Assembly: GCA_944474755.1 (NCBI GenBank)
Contig: OX104115.1
Location: 37,335,080 to 37,399,079 of the forward strand
Source: Limnoperna fortunei
Taxonomy: Eukaryota > Mollusca > Bivalvia > Mytilida > Modiolidae
Reading direction: 5' to 3'
Length of the DNA stretch: 64,000 nt
Every line of letters begins with the position of its first letter. Position 1 is the first letter of the stretch. Of the stretch, positions 25,530-35,416 are shown in pieces. Position numbers and translations under genes: made by a program. The notes beneath the pieces are model-generated. The model was not told the DNA's origin. It searched no databases and was given only the letters and a program-made list of their open reading frames with translations.

Positions 25530-26146
25530 AAAATTTACGTTTCCCGAAACGTTGAAGTCGCCTCCCGTTGATCCCATGGATAGTATTTCATTCAAATCAG
25601 TACATTAAAATATGCCTAGAAATCAAATTTTGTTGAAATCGGACAAAGTTGACTTTTTCCTGCAGTAAAATGGCCGCCATTTTGAAACCGGAAGTCGGAC
25701 AAAACATTTTTAAATAGTGGCACACTTAGGGTATCATAAGCTACCTGTATACCAAATTTCGTCTAAATCGGATGACGCTTAAATTTTTACATTTTTAGGG
25801 GGGTGGTGTTCGGATGGCGGCCATTTTGAAATGTCGGCCGCGTCAAATTTTTTTTTGCAAAAATGCTCGGGATAGTTAGCTGTACCAGTATACCAATTTT
25901 CATTGAAATTGCTTTGGCAATTACTGAGATCTGACAACGGCCGTCATTTTTTTCAACGGCGGCCATTTTGAAAATGGCGGCCATTTTGAAAATTTCAAAA
26001 GTGGATTGCACAACTTCAGGTCACCCTTAACATGTTCCCAAAGTTTCATTTCGATCGGTTAAAAGATGAGCGAGAAAACGAGCGGACAACATTGCGAGGG
26101 GAAAACATAAGAAATATGAAAATAATAATAATAATAATAATAATAA
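25530..26146 (+). repeat. M2 body with shortened M1 head
   Basis: The M1 head is cut after CTCCCGTTG, followed by ATCCCATGGATAG. The 3' part is standard and the (AAT)n tail is long. Confidence 0.8.
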
Positions 26147-26438
26147 GAAACGGAGTAAAAACAATAAGTCGCCCGACACTTCGTGGTCGGCGACTTAATA
26201 ATAAGAAACGGAGTAAAAACAATAAGTCGCCCGACACTTCGTGGTCGGCGACTTAATTAATAATAAGAAACGGAGTAAAAACAATAAGTCGCCCGACACT
26301 TCGTGGTCGGCGACTTAATAATAATAAGAAACGGAGTAACAACAATAAGTCACCCGACACTTCGTGGTCGGCGACTCAATAAAAAGAAACGGACTAAAAA
26401 CAATAAGTCGCCCGACACTTCGTGGTCGGCGACTTAAT
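26147..26438 (+). repeat. Hairpin array, 5 class A units
   Basis: The fourth unit has one-sided arm changes (AAGTCACCC, GGCGACTC). Uncompensated mutations are therefore tolerated in single copies, while the class-to-class differences are two-sided. Confidence 0.9.
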
Positions 26439-26439
26439 A

Positions 26440-27701
26440 ACTAGTGCTGATTGTGTTGGGATGCCAACACAGAATGTCTCCCAAACGAACCCCCACTGCC
26501 ACTATAATCCCAATGGATAGTATTTCATTCAAATCAGTACATTAAAATATGCCTAGAAATCAAATTTTGTTGAAATCGGACAAAGTTGACTTTTTCCTGC
26601 AGTAAAATGGCCGCCATTTTAAAACCGGAAGTCGGACAAAACATTTTTAAATAGTGGCACACTTAGGGTATCATAAGCTTCCAGTATACCAAATTTCGTC
26701 TAAATCGGATGACGTTTAAATTTTAACATTTTTAGGGGGGTGGTGTTCGGGTGGCGGCCATTTTGAAATGTCGGCCGCGTCAAATTTTTTTTTGCAAAAA
26801 TGCTCGGGATGGTTAGCTGTACCAGTATACCAATTTTCATTGAAATTGCTTTGGCAATTACTGCGATCTGACAACGGCCGTCATTTTTTTCAACGGCGGC
26901 CATTTTAAAAATGGCGGCCATTTTGAAAATTTCAAAAGTGGATTGCACAACTTCAGGTCACCCTTAACATGTTCCCAAAGTTTCATTTCGATCGGTTAAA
27001 AGATGAGCGAGAAAACGAGCGGACAACATTGCGAGGGGAAAAAGGAAAACATAAGAAATATGAAAATAATAATAATTAAAATTTACGTTTCCCGAAACGT
27101 TGAAGTAGCCTCCCGTTCCGCACTTTTGATCCCCATGGATAGTATTTCATTAAAATCAGTACATTAAAATATGCCTAGAAATCAAATTTTGTTGAAATCG
27201 GACGAAGTTGACTTTTTCCTGCAGTAAAATGGCCGCCATTTTGAAACCGGAAGTCGGACAAAACATTTTTAAATAGTGGCACACTCGGGGTATCATAAGC
27301 TACCTGAATACCAAATTTCGTCTAAATAAGATGACGTTTAAATTTTTACATTTTTAGGGGGGTGGTGTTCGGATGGCGGCCATTTTGAAATGTCGGCCGC
27401 GTCAAATTTTTTTTTGCAAAAATGCTCGGGATAGTTAGCTGTATCAGTATACCAATTTTCATTGAAGTTGCTTTGGCAATTACTGAGATCTGACAACGGC
27501 CGTCATTTTTTTTCAACGGCAGCCATTTTGAAAATGGCGGCCATTTTGAAAATTTCAAAAGTGGATGGCACAACTTCAGGTCACCCTTAACATGTTCCCA
27601 AAGTTTCATCTTGATTGGACATTGCGTCTCTGAGAAAACGAGCGGACAACATTGCGAGGGGAAAAAGGAAAACATAAGAAATATGAAAATAATAATAATA
27701 A
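26440..27701 (+). repeat. Two M2 bodies
   Basis: 26440-27076 has the native ACTAGTGCTG head; 27077-27701 has an M1 head (GAAGTAGCC variant). The second closes differently: TTCATCTTGATTGGACATTGCGTCTCTGAGAAAACG replaces the usual GATCGGTTAAAAG phrase. That closing is shared with the M2 at 28941. Confidence 0.8.
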
Positions 27702-28266
27702 GAAACGGAGTAAAAACAATAAGTCGCCCGACACTTCGTGGTCGGCGACTTAATAATAATAATAATAAGAAACGGAGTAAAAACAATAAGTCACCCGACA
27801 CTTCGTGGTCGGCGACTTAATAAGAAACGAAGTAAAAACAATAAGTCGCCCGACACTTCGTGGTCGGCGACTTAATAAGAAACCGGACAAAAACAATATG
27901 TCTCCCAAAACTTCGTTTGGGAGACATTATAATAAGAAACGGAGTAAAAACAATAAGTCGCCCGACACTTCGTGGTGGGCGACTTCATAATAAGAAACGG
28001 ATTAAAAACAATAAGTCGCCCGACACTTCGTGGTCGGCGACTTAATAATAAGAAACGGAGTAAAAACAATAAGTCGCCCGACACTTCGTGGTCGGCGACT
28101 TAAGAAACGGAGTAAAAACAATAAGTCGCCCGACACTTCGTGGTCGGCGACTTAAGAAACGGAGTAAAAACAATAAGTCGCCCGACACTTCGTGGTCGGC
28201 GACTTAATAATAATAAGAAACGGAGTAAAAACAATAAGTCGCCCGACACTTCGTGGTCGGCGACTT
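27702..28266 (+). repeat. Hairpin array, 10 units (9 class A, 1 class C)
   Basis: Class C (about 27879-27930) has the lead GAAACCGGACAAAAACAATA and stem ATGTCTCCCAAA/TTTGGGAGACAT around ACTTCG. Its 3' arm is the exact reverse complement of the 16-base M2 tag ATGTCTCCCAAACGAA. Two class A units near 28104 and 28154 have no AAT spacer and are joined as CTTAAGAAACGG. Confidence 0.9.
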
Positions 28267-28484
28267 AACTAGTGCTGATTGTGTTGGGATGCCAACACAG
28301 AATGTCTCCCAAACGAACCCCCATTGCCACTATATCCTTATGGATAGTATTTCATTCAAATCAGTACATTAAAATATGCCTAGAAATCAAATTTTGTTGA
28401 AATTGGACAAAGTTGACTTTTTCCTGCAGTAAAATGGCCGCCATTTTGAAACCGGAAGTCGGAAAAAAATAATAATAATAATAT
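28267..28484 (+). repeat. M2 body truncated at 218 bp
   Basis: Native M2 head and 5' part as far as ACCGGAAGTCGGA, then AAAAAAATAATAAT and hairpins. About 400 bases of the 3' body are gone; a hairpin array has been joined at an A-rich point. Confidence 0.8.
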
Positions 28485-28940
28485 GAAACGGAGTAAAAAC
28501 AATAAGTCGCCAGACACTTCGTGGTCGGCGAATTAATAAGAAACCGGACAAAAACAATATGTCTTCCAAAACTTCGTTTGGGAGACATAATAATAAGAAA
28601 CGGAGTAAAAACAATAAGTCGCCCGACACTTCGTGGTCGGCGACTAAATAATAAGAAACGGAGTAAAAACAATAAGTCGCCCGACACTTCGTGGTCGGCG
28701 ACTTAATAATAAGAAACGGAGTAAAAACAATAAGTCGCCCGTCACTTCGTGGTCGGCGACTTAAGAAACGGAGTAAAAACAATAAGTCGCCCGACATTTC
28801 GTGGTCGGCGACTTAATTAATAATAATAAGAAACGGAGTAAAAACAATAAGTCGCCCGACACTTCGTGATCGGCGACTTAATAATAATAAGAAACGGAGT
28901 AGAAACAATAAGTCGCCCGACACTTCGTGGTCGGCGACTT
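28485..28940 (+). repeat. Hairpin array, 8 units (7 class A, 1 class C)
   Basis: Contains private variants CGCCCGTCACTTCG and CGACATTTCG in neighbouring units, which recur in the same order in the array at 43888-44611; the two arrays share ancestry. Confidence 0.9.
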
Positions 28941-29560
28941 AACTAGTGCTGATTGTGTTGGGATGCCAACACAGAATGTCTCCCAAACGAACCCCCATTG
29001 CCACTATAATCCCCATGGATAGTATTTCATTCAAATCAGTACATTAAAATATGCCTAGAAATCAAATTTTGTTGAAATCGGACAAAGTTGACTTTTTCCT
29101 GCAGTAAAATGGCCGCCATTTTGAAACCGGAAGTCGGACTAAAAAATTTTTAAATAGTGGCACACTCAGGGTATCATAAGCTACCTGAATACCAAATTTC
29201 GTCTAAATCGGATGACGTTTAAATTTTTACATTTTTAGGGGGTGGTGTTCGGATGGCGGCCATTTTGAAATGTCGGCCGCGTCAAATTTTTTTTTGCAAA
29301 AATGCTCGGGATAGTTAGCTGTATCAGTATACCAAATTTCATTGAAATTGCTTTGGCAATTACTGAGATCTGACAACGGCCGTCATTTTTTTTCAACGGC
29401 GGCCATTTTGAAAATTTCTAAAGTGGATTGCACAACTTCAGGTCACCCTTAACATGTTCCCAAAGTTTCATCTTGATTGGACATTGCATCTCTGAGAAAA
29501 AGTGCGGACAACATTGCGAGGGGAAAAAGGAAAACATAAGAAATATGAAAATAATAATAA
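28941..29560 (+). repeat. M2 body
   Basis: Native head, with the TTCATCTTGATTGGACATTGC closing phrase. One of the paired GGCGGCCATTTTGAAAAT blocks is missing near 29400. The partial M2 at the window end (63476) shares this loss. Confidence 0.8.
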
Positions 29561-31132
29561 TTAAAATTTACGTTTCCCGAAACGTTGAAGTCGCCTCCCG
29601 TTCCGCACTTTTGACCGAGTAGAGGGAACTAAAAGTCAAGAGCACAACTTCATAACATGAGCTTTCAGTTGGCCAAGTTTCATTTCGATCGGTTAAAAGA
29701 TGAGCGAGAAAACGAGTAAACTTTAAAACGGCCGCTATTTTGAAACCGGAAGTCGGACAAAAATTTTTTTTGCAAAAATGCTCAGGATAGTTAGCTGTAT
29801 CAGTATACCAATTTTCATTGAAATTGCTTTGGCCATAACTGAGATCTGACAACGGCCGCCATTTTGTAAAACTTTAAAACGGCCGCCATTTTGAAACCGG
29901 AAGTCGGACAAAACATTTTTAAATAGTGGCACACTTAGGGTATCATAAGCTACCTGTATACCAAATTTCGTCTAAATCGGAAGACGTTTAAATTTTTACA
30001 TTTTTAGGGGGGTGGTGTTCGGATGGCGGCTATTTTGAAATGTCGGCCGCGTCAAATTTGTTTTTGCAAAAATGCTCGGGATAGTTAGCTGTACAAGTAT
30101 ACCAATTTTCATTGAAATTGCTTTGCCAATTACTGAGATCTGACAACGGCCGTCATTTTTTTCAACGGCGGCCATTTTAAAAATGGCGGCCATTTTGAAA
30201 ATTTCAAAAGTGGATTGCACAATTTCAGGTCACCCTTAACATGTTCGCAAAGTTTCATTTCGATCGGTTAAAAGATGAGCGAGAAAACGAGCGACAACAT
30301 TGCGAGGGGAAAACATAAGAAATATGAAAATAATAATAATAATTAAAATTTACGTTTCCCGAAACGTTGAAGTCGCCTCCCGTTCCGCACTTTTGACCGA
30401 GTAGAGGGAACTAAAAGTCAAGAGCACAACTTCATAACATGAGCTTTCAGTTGGCCAAGTTTCATTTCGATCGGTTAAAAGATGAGCGAGAAAACGAGCA
30501 AACTTTAAAACGGTCGCCATTTTGAAACCGGAAGTCGGACAAAAAATTTTTTTTGCAAAAATGCTCAGGATAGTTAGCTGTATCAGTATACCAATTTTCA
30601 TTGAAATTGCTCTGGCCATAACTGAGATCTGACAACGGCCGCCATTTTGTAAAACTTTAAAACGGCCGCCATTTTGAAACCGGAAGTTGGACAAAAATTT
30701 TAAAAATAGTGGCACACTCAAGGTATCATAAGCTACCTGTATACCAAATTTCGTTTAAATCGGATGGCGTTTACATTTTTAAAGTTTTAGGGGGGTGGTG
30801 TTCGGATGGCGGCCATTTTGAAATGTCGGCCGCGTCAACTGTTTTTTTGCAAAAATGCTCGGGATAGGGAGCTGTATCAGTATACTAATTTTCATTGAAA
30901 TTGCTTTGGCAATTACTGAGATCTGACAATGGCCGTCATTTTTTTTCAACGGCGGCCATTTTGAAAATGGCGGCCATTTTGAAAATTTCAAAAGTGGATT
31001 GCACAACTTCAGGTCACCCTTATTATGTTCCCAAAGTTTATTCGATCGGTTAAAAGATGAGCGAGAAAACGAGCGGACAACATTGCGAGGGGAAAAAGGA
31101 AAACATAAGAAATATGAAAATAATAATAATAA
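29561..31132 (+). repeat. Two M1 bodies
   Basis: 29561-30343 and 30344-31132. Private markers (GGCCGCTATTTTG with ACGAGTAAACTT in the first; GTATACTAATTTTC and GACAATGGCCGTC in the second) recur at 41536-43104, so the pair was copied across the region now occupied by the LINE. Confidence 0.85.
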
Positions 31133-31575
31133 GAAACGGAGTAAAAACAATAAGTCGCCCGACACTTCGTGGTCGGCGACTTAATAAGAAACCGGACAAA
31201 AACAATATGTCTCCCAAAACTTCGTTTGGGAGACATAATAATAAGAAACGGAGTAAAAACAATAAGTCGCCCGACACTTCGTGGTCGGCGACTTAATAAT
31301 GAGAAACGGAGTAAAAACAATAAGTCGCCCGACACTTCGTGGTCGGCGACTTAATAATAAGAAACGGAGTAAAAACAATAAGTCGCCTGACACTTCGTGG
31401 TCGGCGACTTAAGAAACGGAGTAAAAACAATAAGTCGCCCGACACTTCGTGGTCGGCAACTTAAGAAACGGAGTAAAAACAATAAGTCGCTCGACACTTC
31501 GTGGTCGGCGACTTAATAATAATAAGAAACGGAGTGAAAACAATAAGTCGCCCGACACTTCGTGGTCGGCGACTT
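31133..31575 (+). repeat. Hairpin array, 8 units (7 class A, 1 class C)
   Basis: Order A, C, then six A. Single one-arm changes occur (GTCGCCTGAC, GTCGGCAACTT, GTCGCTCGAC). Confidence 0.9.
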
Positions 31576-31576
31576 A

Positions 31577-32996
31577 ACTAGTGCTGATTGTGTTGGGATG
31601 CCAACACAGAATGTCTCCCAAACGAACCCCCATTGCCACTATAATCCTTATGGATAGTATTTCATTCAAATCAGTACATTAAAATATGCCTAGAAATCAA
31701 ATTTTGTTGAAATCGGACAAAGTTGACTTTTTCCTGCAGTAAAATGGCCGCCATTTTGAAACCGGAAGTCGGACAAAACATTTTTAAATAGTGGCACACT
31801 TAGGGTATCATAAGCTACCTGTATACCAAATTTCGTCTAAATCGGATGACGTTTAAATTTTTACATTTTAAGGGGGGTGGTGTTCGGATGGCGGCCATTT
31901 TGAAATGTCGGCCGCGTCAAATTTTTTTTTGCAAAAATGCTCGGGATAGCTAGCTGTACCAGTATACCAATTTTCATTGAAATTGCTTTGGCAATTACTG
32001 AGATCTGACAACGGCCGTCATTTTTTTCAACGGCGGCCATTTTGAAAATGGCGGCCATTTTGAAAATTTCAAAAGTGGATTGCACAACTTCAGGTCACCC
32101 TTAACATGTTCCCAAAGTTTCATTTCGATCGGTTAAAAGATGAGCGAGAAAACGAGCGGACAACATTGCGAGGGGAAAACATAAGAAATATGAAAATAAT
32201 AATAATAATAATAAAATTTACGTTTCCCGAAACGTTGAAGTCGCCTCCCGTTCCGCACTTTTGACCGAGTAGAGGGAACTAAAAGTCAAGAGCACAACTT
32301 CATAACATGAGCTTTCAGTTGGCCAAGTTTCATTTCGATCGGTTAAAAGATGAGCGAGAAAACGAGCAAACTTTAAAACGGCCGCCATTTTGAAACCGGA
32401 AGTTGGACAAAAAATTTTTTTTGCAAAAATGCTCAGGATAGTTAGCTGTATCAGTATACCAATTTTCATTGAAATTGCTCTGGCCATAACTGAGATCTGA
32501 CAACGGCCGCCATTTTGTAAAACTTTAAAACGGTCGCCATTTTGAAACCGGAAGTTGGACAAAAATTTTGAAAATAGTGGCACACTCAAGGTATCATAAG
32601 CTACCTGTATACCAAATTTCGTTTAAATCGGATGACGTTTAAATTTTTACAGTTTTAGGGGGGTGGTGTTCGGATGGCGGCCATTTTGAAATGTCGGCCG
32701 CGTGAAATTTTCTTTTGCAAAAATGATCGGGATAGGGAGCTGTATCAGTATACCAATTTTCATTGAAATTGCTTTGGCAATTACTGAGATCTGACAACGG
32801 CCGTCATTTTTTTTCAACGGCGGCCATTTTAAAAATGGCGGCCATTTTGAAAATTTCAAAAGGGGATTGCACAACTTCAGGTCACCCTTATTATGTTCCC
32901 AAAGTTTCATTTCGATCGGTTAAAAGATGAGCGAGAAAACGAGCGGACAACATTGCGAGGGGAAAAAGGAAAACATAATAATAATAATAATAAGAA
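31577..32996 (+). repeat. M2 body and M1 body
   Basis: M2 31577-32212 with native head (ATCCTTATGGATAG, shared with 28267), then M1 32213-32996, joined without a hairpin. Confidence 0.8.
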
Positions 32997-33047
32997 GAAA
33001 CGGAGTAAAAACAATAAGTCGCCCGACACTTCGTGGTCGGCGACTTA
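32997..33047 (+). repeat. Single class A hairpin unit
   Basis: Joins an M1 tail to the first unit of the second M5 cluster. Confidence 0.9.
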
Positions 33048-33050
33048 ATA

Positions 33051-34985
33051 ACAAGTGCTGATTGTGATTGCAAGCAAGTCACAAAAAAATCCCCTCCCGT
33101 GCCCACTTTTGTCACAATTCGGACAACTTTTCAATTTTCGCACTTTGGCGGCCATTTTGAATATGACGGCCATCTTGGACTTTGGCAGCCATCTTGGATT
33201 TGTTCGACATGTTGTTCGTAATATCAATATTGACCAAAATGCCAATTTTTGTTGAAATCAGACAACTTTTCAATATTCGCACTTTGGCAGCCATTTTCAA
33301 TATGACAGCCATCTTGGATTTGTTCGAAAGTGTCGCCATGTTGTTCGTAATATCAATATTGACCTAAATGCCAGTTTTCGTTGAAATCGGACAACTTTTC
33401 AATTTTCGCACTTTGGCGGCCATTTTGAATATGGCGACCATCTTGGACTTTGGCGGCCATCTTGGATTTGTTCAAACATGTCACCATGTTGTTCGTAATA
33501 TCAATATTCACCTAAATGCCAATTTTCGTTGAAATCGGACAACTTTTCAATTTTCGCACTTTGGAGGCCATTTTGAATATGGCGGCCATCTTGGACTTTG
33601 GCGGCCATCTTTGATTTGTTCGAACATGTCACCATGTTGTTCGTAATATCAATATTGACCTAAATGCCAATTTTCGTTGAAATCGGACAACTTTTCAATT
33701 TTCGCACTTTGGCGGCTATTTTGAATATGGTGGCCATCTTGGATTTTTCGGAAAATGGTCCCATATTGTCCGGGACCTTAATATTGACCTATAAACCTAT
33801 TTTGGTTCATATCCATATTGTTTGTGATTTTTTATGATTAATTTTGTATTTTTTTCAAATTCAAAATGGCCGCCAATCCAAGATGGCCACCATTTTCAAA
33901 ATTTCGAAATCGGAAACAACATTTCCTAGTGGTGACCTATCTTTCTGGTAAGTTTCATTGACCTATGTCTTTTCGTCTTCGAGAAATCCTACGGACAAAG
34001 TTAGGTCCAGAAGAAGAAGAAGAAGAAGAAGAATAAGAAGAAGAATAATAACAAGTGCTGATTGTGATTGCAAGCAAGTCACAAAAAAATCCCCTTCCGT
34101 GCCCACTTTTGTCACAATTCGGACAACTTTTCAATTTTCGCACTTTGGCGGCCATTTTGAATATGGCCGCCATCTTGGACTTTGGCAGCCATCTTGGATT
34201 TGTTCGACATGTTGTTCGTAATATCAATATTGACCTAAATGCCAATTTTTGTTGAAATCAGACAACTTTTCAATATTCGCACTTTGGCAGCCATTTTGAA
34301 TATGACAGCCATCTTGGATTTGTTCGAAAGTGTCGCCATGTTGTTCGTAATATCAATATTGACCTAAATACCAATTATCGTTGAAATCGGACAACTTTTC
34401 AATTTTCGCACTTTGGCGGCCATTTTGAATATGGCGGCCATCTTGGACTTTGGCGGCCATCTTGGATTTGTTCAAACATGTCACCATGTTGTTCGTAATA
34501 TCAATATTGACCTAAATGCCAATTTTCGTTGAAATCGGACAACTTTTCAATTTTCGCACTTTGGCGGCCATTTTGAATATGGCGGCCATCTTGGACTTTG
34601 GCGGCCATCTTTGATTTGTTCGAACATGTCACCATGTTGTTCGTAATATCAATATTGACCTAAATGCCAATTTTCTTGGATTTTTCGGAAAATGGTCCCA
34701 TATTGTCCGGGACCTTAATATTGACCTATAAACCTATTTTGGTTCATATCCATATTGTTTGTGATTTTTTATGATTAATTTTGTATTTTTTTCAAATTCA
34801 AAATGGCCGCAAATCCAAGATGGCCGCCATTTTCAAAATTTCGAAATCGGAAACAACATTTCCTAGTGGTGACCTATCTTTCTGGTAAGTTTCATTGACC
34901 TATGTCTTTTCGTCTTCGAGAAATCCTACGGACAAAGTTAGGTCCAGAAGAAGAAGAAGAAGAAGAAAGAGAAGAAGAAGAAGAA
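33051..34985 (+). repeat. Two M5 bodies, the second interrupted by the LINE
   Basis: 33051-34050 and 34051-34985. In the second, a sub-repeat is deleted at AATTTTC|TTGGATTTTTCGG (near 34674). Its (GAA)n tail is broken by one AGAAAGAGAAG irregularity and then by the LINE at 34986; the tail and its AATAAT continuation resume at 41389. Confidence 0.9.
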
Positions 34986-35004
34986 TTTTGAATTTTCAAT
35001 ACCC

Positions 35005-35010
35005 TTTATT
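35005..35010 (-). promoter_or_regulatory. Polyadenylation signal AATAAA of the LINE
   Basis: On the element's sense strand AATAAA lies about 20 bases before the 3' junction with (TTC)n, the normal distance for cleavage. The final bases are followed directly by the microsatellite, not by poly-A. Confidence 0.6.
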
Positions 35011-35181
35011 AAATAAAACAATAAATCACAGTTGTACAAGGTATCAAAAATTCAAGTAACATAAAATATAAACCTAACAATACATTATTTTGACAAGCTA
35101 CATTTAACAATTTTGAAAATACATATAAATAAGTTAACTTTAAATCCAAAAGTATATGAAAATACAGTAGAAAAAATAAAA

Positions 35182-35336
35182 GACTTTGTCCAACTGATCA
35201 AAGTCAGTTTAAATTGATACCAGTCAATTTAAACTTTAACATTTTAACCTACCTATCGTTAAAATTAAAGAGCCCTATAAATGACTTTGTCCAAATGATC
35301 AAAGTCAACATGGACTGGTACACGCCAGTCCATGTT
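35182..35336 (-). ncRNA. Twin stem-loop module in the LINE 3' UTR
   Basis: Two 54-base units (35182-35235 and 35283-35336). Each has a first stem GACTTTG/CAAAGTC (7 bp, 10-base loop) followed at once by a second, perfect 12-bp stem with a 6-base loop. The first stems are identical. The second stems differ completely, AGTTTAAATTGA/TCAATTTAAACT against AACATGGACTGG/CCAGTCCATGTT, yet both are fully paired. LINE reverse transcriptases of several groups recognise 3' UTR hairpins, so a template-recognition role is possible but unproven. Confidence 0.75.
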
Positions 35337-35416
35337 TTAACCTTTATTTCATCGCGGATTACAATATATATAAACAGAACTAAAAAAGATACAAAAACAA
35401 ATCAATCAACTTACCA

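Noticed and set aside
27702..28940. Hairpin arrays as a CRISPR array
   Set aside because: The units are palindromic and regularly spaced, but the intervals are only AAT triplets of varying number, with no unique spacers and no cas genes; the context is eukaryotic.
212..33115. Many 60-150-codon minus-strand frames in the array with a common theme (KMAA, FQNGGRF, CQIS)
   Set aside because: They are translations of the GCCATTTT/AAAATGGC words. Homopolymer indels break the frame between otherwise near-identical copies, so there is no sign of selection for a protein.
18034..34245. Poly-Ser, poly-Arg, poly-Ile and poly-Tyr frames
   Set aside because: They are read-through of (GAA)n and (AAT)n microsatellites on either strand.
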